A stretch of 64,000 nucleotides of DNA from Paulownia fortunei (lineage: Eukaryota; Streptophyta; Magnoliopsida; Lamiales; Paulowniaceae). Location: the NCBI GenBank assembly GCA_019321725.1, contig CM033108.1, forward strand, positions 6,404,060-6,468,059, in the 5' to 3' direction. The notes beneath the pieces are model-generated. The model searched no databases and was not told where the DNA came from. It saw nothing but the letters and a program-made list of their open reading frames with translations. Made by a program: the position numbers and the translations under genes. This document shows, one piece after another, positions 57,495 to 64,000 of this stretch (the first letter of the stretch is position 1; each line of letters starts with the position of its first letter).

Positions 57495-59114
57495 TGATAA
57501 GTGCATATTTTGACATATTTTTGTATCAAATTCTTTATATTTTTCTATCTTTATTTTTATTAATATTATTGTTTTATTAATTTTTTATGTTAGGGAATCA
57601 ATGAATATAAAAAGATAAAAAAAATATGTTTTCAAACTTGTGCAATTTTATATTTTGAGCATAACTTCATGATCAAAAGCCCTATGGACCTGAAGCTAAT
57701 TCATTTGAAAGCCAAGAGATAGAAGTACAACATTTTTTTTAAGCTCAATCCAATTCAGTCTTGATTATAGCATAAAATTTATCCAAGTAGTTGACAAAAT
57801 AGATCACCAAAATTCGGATCAGAGTTCAGCCCACTATTAACTTATTTGGCCAATTGGGTCATATCTCTTAAACCTAAATTTATTTTGGCCTAAACTTTGG
57901 ATATGTTATATAAAAGAGGTAAATAAACAAGTCTGCTACAGACAACATGGTGTGTAAATGTGTTAGAATGGTAAAAACATAGGCTGCAAGTTGCTGCTGC
58001 TGTAAAGGATGGCTCTTGGACATGATTTAGTAATTTGACTATATCTCCTTCATCCGACTGCTAAATTTGACAAATCATATATGAAAATATATCAAAACTA
58101 AAAGATCTACAATTTTTGGCCTTTATTCATCATCAACATCTGGTTATATCTGACAAAAAATGTAATTTAATTCGGTGGTGAGGATTTGGTGTAACAACTT
58201 ACCAACTCTTGGTAACTAGCATACCACTTGATTAACCCCTCCATTATTTATTTGGCTACTAACTTACTCCAAGTACCATAAATAGGTCATGTATTAAGCT
58301 TATAAGAGAGGGGGGGTGGTAGAGGTTTCTTTAGACTAAGTTTTCTAGTATATATGTTTTCTAATAATATAAGTTTTCTTGTAATAATAGAAATGCATTC
58401 TCTAGTTTCTCTTCTATTTTACTCTTTCATACTTTTATTTTGTCTTTCTAAATTTCATTTTGTTGAGGGAAAAGAGTGAACCTCTTGATGGAGGAAGATG
58501 AATGGTTAATGGTAGAAAATATTTAAGTATGTTGTATTATTATTTTGAGTTTTGATATAAACCCTACTTGTTTTATGGTGATTCTTGATTTATGTATCTC
58601 CAATGGCACAACAAACACTTGGGTTCTTTTAGCTTATTGTACAGTTTTACCCCATCGACTGCTAATGTGAAACCTTGATTTGTTGTTGACAAAGATGTGC
58701 ATAAATATTTGATCCCATAAATAAGTGTTGGCGTTAAGAGGTAATTTGCAATAGTAAGACAATATCATGATTACCTTATTGCATGAGTTATTTGATAATA
58801 TCTTCCCATTGGAACTTTCATTATGTATGGATTCCAATAGTGGCAATTAATAGAGGTAAAAAGAATAAATAATCATTTCTCTATCCAAAACATAATAGTG
58901 GATCCCTAATGCTCACTACTTTTATTACTTTAGTTTTTCTTTAGTTACAATATATATTAATTGTTCATATATTTTAATTCACATAAATTCTATTTTTTTA
59001 GAATTATAATCTTGAATTCTCCAAGCAACTTCCCTATGGATCGATCCAATACTCATGAGTTATTTATTACTTAATACAACCTGTACTTAGGTTTGCAACC
59101 TTAAAGTTGTAGCA
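57495..59114 (+). mobile_element. 5' LTR
   Basis: TGATAAGTGCATATTTTGAC to AAAGTTGTAGCA, 1620 bp, colinear with the 3' LTR at 61516 with many single-base differences, indicating an old insertion. Confidence 0.88.
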
Positions 59115-59115
59115 A

Positions 59116-59138
59116 GTTTTTGGCGCCGTTGTCGGGGA
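59116..59138 (+). other. Gypsy primer-binding site
   Basis: TTTTTGGCGCCGTTGTCGGGGA, ending at 59138, matches the conserved primer site of Athila/Tat elements and starts two bases after the LTR. Confidence 0.85.
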
Positions 59139-59314
59139 AGGCAAGGTAAGTATTCAGGTTTGTTATTATTTTTTCTTTGTAAATATAGTTTGTTTATTTT
59201 CTTTATGGATATATGGTTTAATGGTATCGTAGTCATAATTTTCGACGTTTAGTTAGTAGTAATTCTGAAATTTTATTTGAAAATTTGTTCAAATCATCTC
59301 CACACACTTCTACC

Positions 59315-60619
59315 ATGGCTAAAAATAAAAATGTCCAGGACGAAAATGAGAATCAACAGGTGCGTACCATGCGTTATTACTTGCAACCTACTCGAAATTC
59401 TTCTCCTTCTTGTTTTATTTTTCCTCTCAATGCAAATAATTTTCGATTTAAGCCAAGTATGATCCCTTTACTTCCTAATTTCCATGGTTTAGACTTTGAA
59501 AGCTCTTACTTGCATTTAAAAAAATTTGATGAAATATGTGCCAATTTGGTGATCAAACTTGCACAAATGAGATTGTTAAACTCAAATTATTTCTTTTTTC
59601 TTTAAAAGATAAAGCAAAAATTGGCTTAATTCTTTAAAACTTAGGTCAATTGGCACTTGGTAATAAATGCAAGCTGATTTTTGAAAAAATTCTTTCCAAC
59701 TCATAAAACTAATACTTTGAAAAGACAAATTTAAAATTTTTCTCAAAATTCTAATGAAGCTTTCTTTCAATGTTGGGAAAGATTTAAAAATTTGTTGAAT
59801 TCATGCCCACACCATGGTTTTGAAAAATGGAGCTTAATTAGTTTCTTTTATGAAGGTTTAATTTCTAAAAAAAACAATTTATTAAAATAAGGTGCAATGG
59901 TGAGTTTCTTGATAAAGAACTTGATGAAACCCTAGAATATCTAGATCATTTGATAGAAAACTCTCAATCATAGTATAGTGTTAATTTTTTCGAAAGTTTT
60001 ATTATAGTTAATCTTGCTAATAGTAATAAAAGAAACTATTACCTTAGCCAAGAAGATGATCTAAATGCTAGGCTTGCTAGTTTAACAAGAAAAGTTGAAT
60101 CCATGGAACTTAAAAAAGTAAAAAAAATCAAATATGTGCAAGACAAAGAGGTTTGTAGCAATTGTGAACTTTTGAGGCACTTCACCAATGAATGTCCAAA
60201 TATTCTAGTACACGCAAATTTCATGAACACATTTAAAAAAATCTTTCCATTCTCTATATTCTGAAACTTGCAATCCACAATGGAAAAATTATCCCAATTT
60301 CAATTGGAGAAATGATAACCGTGCCCAATCACTGCATTCTCAAAAACTACCAAACTTTCATTCTTATGTAGCTCCACATATAAAATCCCTTGATGAGACT
60401 TTGCAAGCATTTATGCATGAACAAACAAATATCAATATTCAAACTTCACAAGCTATCAATGAGATCAAAAATACATTTTCAACACTGACAACTTCTTCAC
60501 GTACTCATGAAAAAGGTAAATTTCCTACTCAACCTCAACCTAATCATTCTACTGAGTGTCATGTTTCTTCTTCATGTGAAAATTCAATCAATAAGGCTAA
60601 TTCAATCACAACTCTGTAG
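59315..60619 (+). pseudogene. Gypsy gag remnant
   Basis: From ATG 59315 (MAKNKNVQDENENQQVRTMR) the frame gives an Athila-type Gag with FRFKPSMIPLLPNFHGLDFE, then breaks near 59570. A degenerate zinc knuckle (CSNCELLRHFTNEC) lies near 60160. The part from 60401 carries the AINEIKNTFSTLTTSSRTHE segment typical of the Gag C-terminus. Confidence 0.75.
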
Positions 60620-60852
60620 AATGGAAAAGTTATTGATAAGGTTATTCATCCTAAGGAAATAGTTTCTAATCCACCTCCAGAAATGAAGAATGAAAATAGT
60701 GTTGATGATGAAGGTAAGTTTGAAGAAGGTAAGTGTGAAAATGAAGAAAAAGAAAAATATTTATCTCCAACACTATTTTCTCAAAGATTGCAAGCAACTC
60801 AGAAAATGAAGTCAAATGTTGAAATTTTTGAAATTTTTAAACAAGTCAAGAT

Positions 60853-61243
60853 TAATACTTTTGTTAAACTTAAAAGTATGCTTACATCTGCTCCAATCAT
60901 GTAGCATCCAGATTGGACTTTACCTTTTGAAATAATATGTGATGCTAGTGATTATATTGTTGGAGTTGTCTTAGGATAAATAAAAGATAAGAAACCATAT
61001 GTTATTTACTATGCAAGTAAAACTTTAAATAGTGCTCAATTGAATTATACAACAATTAAAAAAGAATTACTTGTTGTAGTTTTTGCAATGAATAAATTTC
61101 GATCTTATCTTGTTGGCTCACCAGTTGTTGTTTTCAGTGATCATGCAACTTTGAAATATCTTTTGTCAAAAAAAATTGCCAAACCAAGACTGATTAGGTG
61201 GATTGAGTATGCTTATTGTGGAAATGTATTGACTTTTGAATGA
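60853..61243 (+). pseudogene. Gypsy RNase H remnant after an internal deletion
   Basis: The block FVKLKSMLTSAPIM, equivalent to the end of RT in the minus-strand copy (about 47250-47200), follows directly on IFEIFKQVKI of the gag-protease region. RNase H then reads [33 protein letters not shown] and [15 protein letters not shown]. After RLIRWI the coding sequence stops and 3' untranslated text begins, so integrase is gone too. Confidence 0.75.
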
Positions 61244-61515
61244 CTAACAGTTAAACTCAACACCTATTTGATTTCATTTTCATATTACTTTGTTGCTTCA
61301 TCAGAATAATAGTTGGAAGATAGTTATTATAGATGTTTGTGGGTATCACCACTGGAAACCTTCACAAAACTATAACTCGTCCTCTATGGGTCACCTAGGG
61401 GCTTAAAGGCTTGTTGCATATGCTAAATGTAATCGTGAATTCCTATGAAAGTGGATTAGTTTAGGTTTATTTTAGGCTTGCTCAAGGACAAGCGAGGGTT
61501 AAGTGTGGGGGAATT

Positions 61516-63149
61516 TGATAAGTGCATATTTTGACATATATTTGTATCAAATCCTTTATACTTTTCTTGCTTTATTCTTGTTAATATTATTTTTTTATTA
61601 ATATTTTATGTTAGAGAATCAATGAATATAAAAAGATCAAAAGAAGCATGTTTCTAAACTTGTGCAGTTTTTGTATTTTGAGCATAACTTCATGATCAAA
61701 AGCCTTATGGATCTGAAGCTTATTTCATTTGAAAGTCAAGAGATAGAAGTACAAATTTTCTATTGGAAGCTCAGCCCATTCAATCTTTATTATAGCATAA
61801 AATTTATTCAAGTAGTTGCACAAAATGAATCACCAAAAATTTGGATCAGATTTCAACACAATATTGACTTATTTGACCAATTAGGTCATATATCTTAAGC
61901 CCAAATTTATTTTGGGTTGAAATTTGGATATGTTTTACATAAAAGTAAACAAACAAATTTGATAAAGACAAGATAGTGAGTAAATATGTCAAAATGGTAA
62001 AAACATATGCTGCAAGTTATTGTTGCTGTTAAAGGACGGCTCTTGGATATAATTTAGTAAGTTAACCTATCTCCTTCATCCGACTGCCAAATTTGACAAA
62101 TAATATATGAAAATATATCAGCACCGAAAGATCTACAATTTTTGTTCTTAATCATCAACAAAATCGAGTTGTAACTAATCGAAAAATGCAATTTAATTTA
62201 GTAGGTGAGGACTTCGTGTAACAACTTACCAACTCTTAGCAACTAGCATACCACTTGATTAACCCCTCCATTATTTATTTGGCCTCTAACTTACTCCAAG
62301 TACTATACATAGGTCAAGTATTAAGCTTTTAAGAGAAGAGGGATGGGGGGTAGAGGGTTTCTTTAGGCTAAGTTTTCTAGTATGTATGTTTTCTAGTAAT
62401 GTAAGTTTTCTTATAGTAATAGAAATACATTCTCTAGTTTCTTTTCTATTTTTACTCTTTTCTACTTTTATTATGTCTTTGTAAATTTTATTTTATTGAG
62501 GAAAAAGGGTGAACCTCTTGATGGAGGAAGAGGAATGGTTATAAGGGTAGAAAATATTTAAGTATGTTGTATTATTATTTTGAGTTTTGATCTAAACCTT
62601 ACTTGTTTTGTGGTGATTCTTGATTTATGTATCTCCAATGGCACAATAAATATTTGAGTTCATTTAACTTATTGTATGATTTTACCCCACCGACTGCTAG
62701 TGTGAAATCTTGATTTATTGTTAACAAAGGTGTGCATAAATGCTTGATCCCATAAATAAGTGTTGGCATTAAGAAATAATTTGCAATAGCAAGACAATAT
62801 TATGATTACCTTATTGCATAAATTATTTGCTAATATCTTCCCATTAGAACTTTCATTATGTATGGATTCCAATAATGGTAATTAACAGAGGTAAAAAGAA
62901 TAAATAACCATTTCTCTATCCAAAACTTAAGAGTGGATCCATAATCCTCAATATTTTTATTACTTTGGTTTTTCTTTAGTTACAACATACATTAATTATT
63001 CATATATTTTGATTAACATACATCCTATTCTTTTAGAATTATAATCCTAAATTTTTCAAACAACTTCCCTGTGAATTGACCTCGGACTCACGAGAAATTT
63101 ATTACTTAATACAACCTGTACTTGGATTTTCAAACTTAAAGTTGTAGCA
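61516..63149 (+). mobile_element. 3' LTR
   Basis: TGATAAGTGCATATTTTGAC after the polypurine tract, ending TTAAAGTTGTAGCA, 1634 bp, followed by the CTCTG target duplication. Confidence 0.88.
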
Positions 63150-63154
63150 CTCTG

Positions 63155-63869
63155 GAAAAGCCACACATTCTTGATCAGATTAACCATAAAACTTTTTAAT
63201 CACTTGAGGCAAAAATTTATATATTTTGCTTCTAATAAAAAAATTTCCAAACCTATGTGAGTCAATGTCTTCAACCTTCGCAGACAAGTTAGCATAAAAT
63301 TCATAAACCATTAGATTCCAAATTCAATTTCTCAAATATTTTGAGAGAGAGATTTCATGCAATTTTTCTTTTCATTTCCCCATTTTCTAATTATTGTAAA
63401 ATGCTCTTTTCTCTCATATTTGAATTGGAATTAACCACTTAGTAGCTTTCACTCTATTCCAAGGGTAACTCTTTTCACATGAAAAATTATTTTCTTTAAA
63501 TCATAAGATATAAGATAGATTTTTACATGGCTAACTCCACACCATTGAATAGGTAGCTTTTTCTATCAAAGGCCTCCAAATAAGCATAATATCAAGGAAC
63601 ATTTGATAAAATGTTTGTCAAAATTTTTGAAAGCAGTTATATTCTAATGAGATTCAGTAGACCAAGACTTCAAAATTTGACCATGTAAAACACATGTTGA
63701 ACAAATGCAGAATGCCTAATACAATTCATATCATGTTATGCAAAATATATTCTAACAACTATTGAATTGTTGTAACATGTGTAGATAAAGATACAAGCAA
63801 TATGGTTGCAACAAATTCTTTTTTCTTTTGAATGTTCATGCAATTAGATCACATAGATTCCTAGAGATT
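63155..63869 (-). other. SIRE-like internal region between RNase H and the envelope-position ORF
   Basis: The spacer and beginning of the envelope-position frame of the right-edge SIRE-like element. Protein-like text is visible only from about 63340 to the gypsy junction (EDIDSHRFGNFF and KFLPQVIKKFYG). The remainder is non-coding element sequence. Confidence 0.5.
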
Positions 63870-64000
63870 TTCTCAAGAATTGAAACGAAGTACATCTAAA
63901 GGTTTGGTAAATATGTCAGCAAGTTGTTTCTCTGTTGCAACATAGTCAATTACCATAGTTTTCTTTTCAACTAAATCCCTAATGAAATGATGATGAATAT

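Larger units (their letters stand above)
57490..63154 (+). mobile_element. Gypsy (Athila-like) element, two LTRs and target duplication, internally deleted
   Basis: 5' LTR 57495-59114 and 3' LTR 61516-63149 enclose a primer-binding site (59116-59138), a gag remnant, an RNase H remnant and a polypurine tract (AAGTGTGGGGGA, 61501-61512). The element is bordered by CTCTG on both sides (57490-57494 and 63150-63154), a perfect 5-bp target duplication. Protease, reverse transcriptase and integrase are deleted, so the copy is non-autonomous. It is inserted in the envelope-position frame of a SIRE-like element. Confidence 0.88.
55532..64000 (-). mobile_element. SIRE-like copia element, 3' half, split by a gypsy element
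   Basis: Reading minus from the right window edge: end of RNase H (HHHFIRDLVEKKTMVIDYVA and KQLADIFTKPLDVL, 64000-63870), spacer, envelope-position frame (about 63340-63155, continuing 57489-56690), purine-rich tract near 56402-56388, and 3' LTR 56387-55532. The gypsy element at 57490-63154 splits it. The 5' part lies beyond the window. Confidence 0.7.

Noticed and set aside
1..64000. A new defence, RNA-guided or otherwise novel multi-gene system
   Set aside because: Apart from the two PME genes, the recognisable coding content is broken retroelement sequence and the LOG-like remnant. No set of intact unknown genes in an operon-like or clustered arrangement is present.

Overview
The window reads as nuclear DNA of a eudicot plant. 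It is AT-rich, carries plant-type pectin methylesterase genes with spliceosomal introns, and is mostly filled with plant LTR retrotransposons of the Ty1/copia (SIRE-like and Tork/TAR-like) and Ty3/gypsy (Athila/Tat-like and chromovirus Tekay/Del-like) lineages. I cannot name the species. Nothing here looks bacterial or organellar, and I found no tRNA, rRNA or CRISPR.

Layout. Positions 1-1256 are the end of a long gypsy LTR whose relative lies at 25770-28067. From 1257 to 6900 there is degraded sequence of uncertain origin, a pyrimidine-rich tract with a (TC)24 microsatellite, and a short copia solo LTR (4178-4653). From 6910 to 9220 there is a direct duplication of the DNA downstream of the first gene. 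The only intact-looking host genes follow: two head-to-tail pectinesterase/pectinesterase-inhibitor genes on the minus strand. PME-A (9495-12176) encodes 851 residues with a membrane anchor, two RRLL processing sites and a long C-terminal Pro/Ser repeat tail. PME-B (13257-15861) encodes 536 residues, with a signal peptide and no RRLL site. Both have one phase-1 intron at the same place, so they derive from a common ancestor, and both should act on cell-wall homogalacturonan.

From about 16.9 kb to the end the window is a nest of retroelements. At 16.94-24.57 kb two 3' parts of a SIRE-like copia element meet tail to tail as a large inverted repeat. The left arm is split by a 2.1-kb solo LTR. 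The right arm continues as a decayed element up to its 5' LTR at 32591, and a 2.3-kb chromovirus-type solo LTR splits its integrase region. A second SIRE-like element in plus orientation (34540-38198) is truncated and abuts a minus-strand gypsy remnant (38199-41636).

From 42607 to 55466 a Tork/TAR-like copia element, recognised by its two LTRs and a near-matching target duplication, encloses a large minus-strand Athila-like gypsy element (42861-52640). Between pol and the polypurine tract of that gypsy element lies an intronless, broken copy of a LONELY GUY (LOG) cytokinin-activating enzyme gene on the element's own strand, with a second unrecognised coding remnant just upstream. From 55532 to the right edge another minus-strand SIRE-like element is split by a structurally complete but internally deleted gypsy element (57495-63149, target duplication CTCTG).

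The two PME genes are the only genes likely to be functional. The LOG copy and all retroelement reading frames I checked carry stops, frameshifts or deletions.
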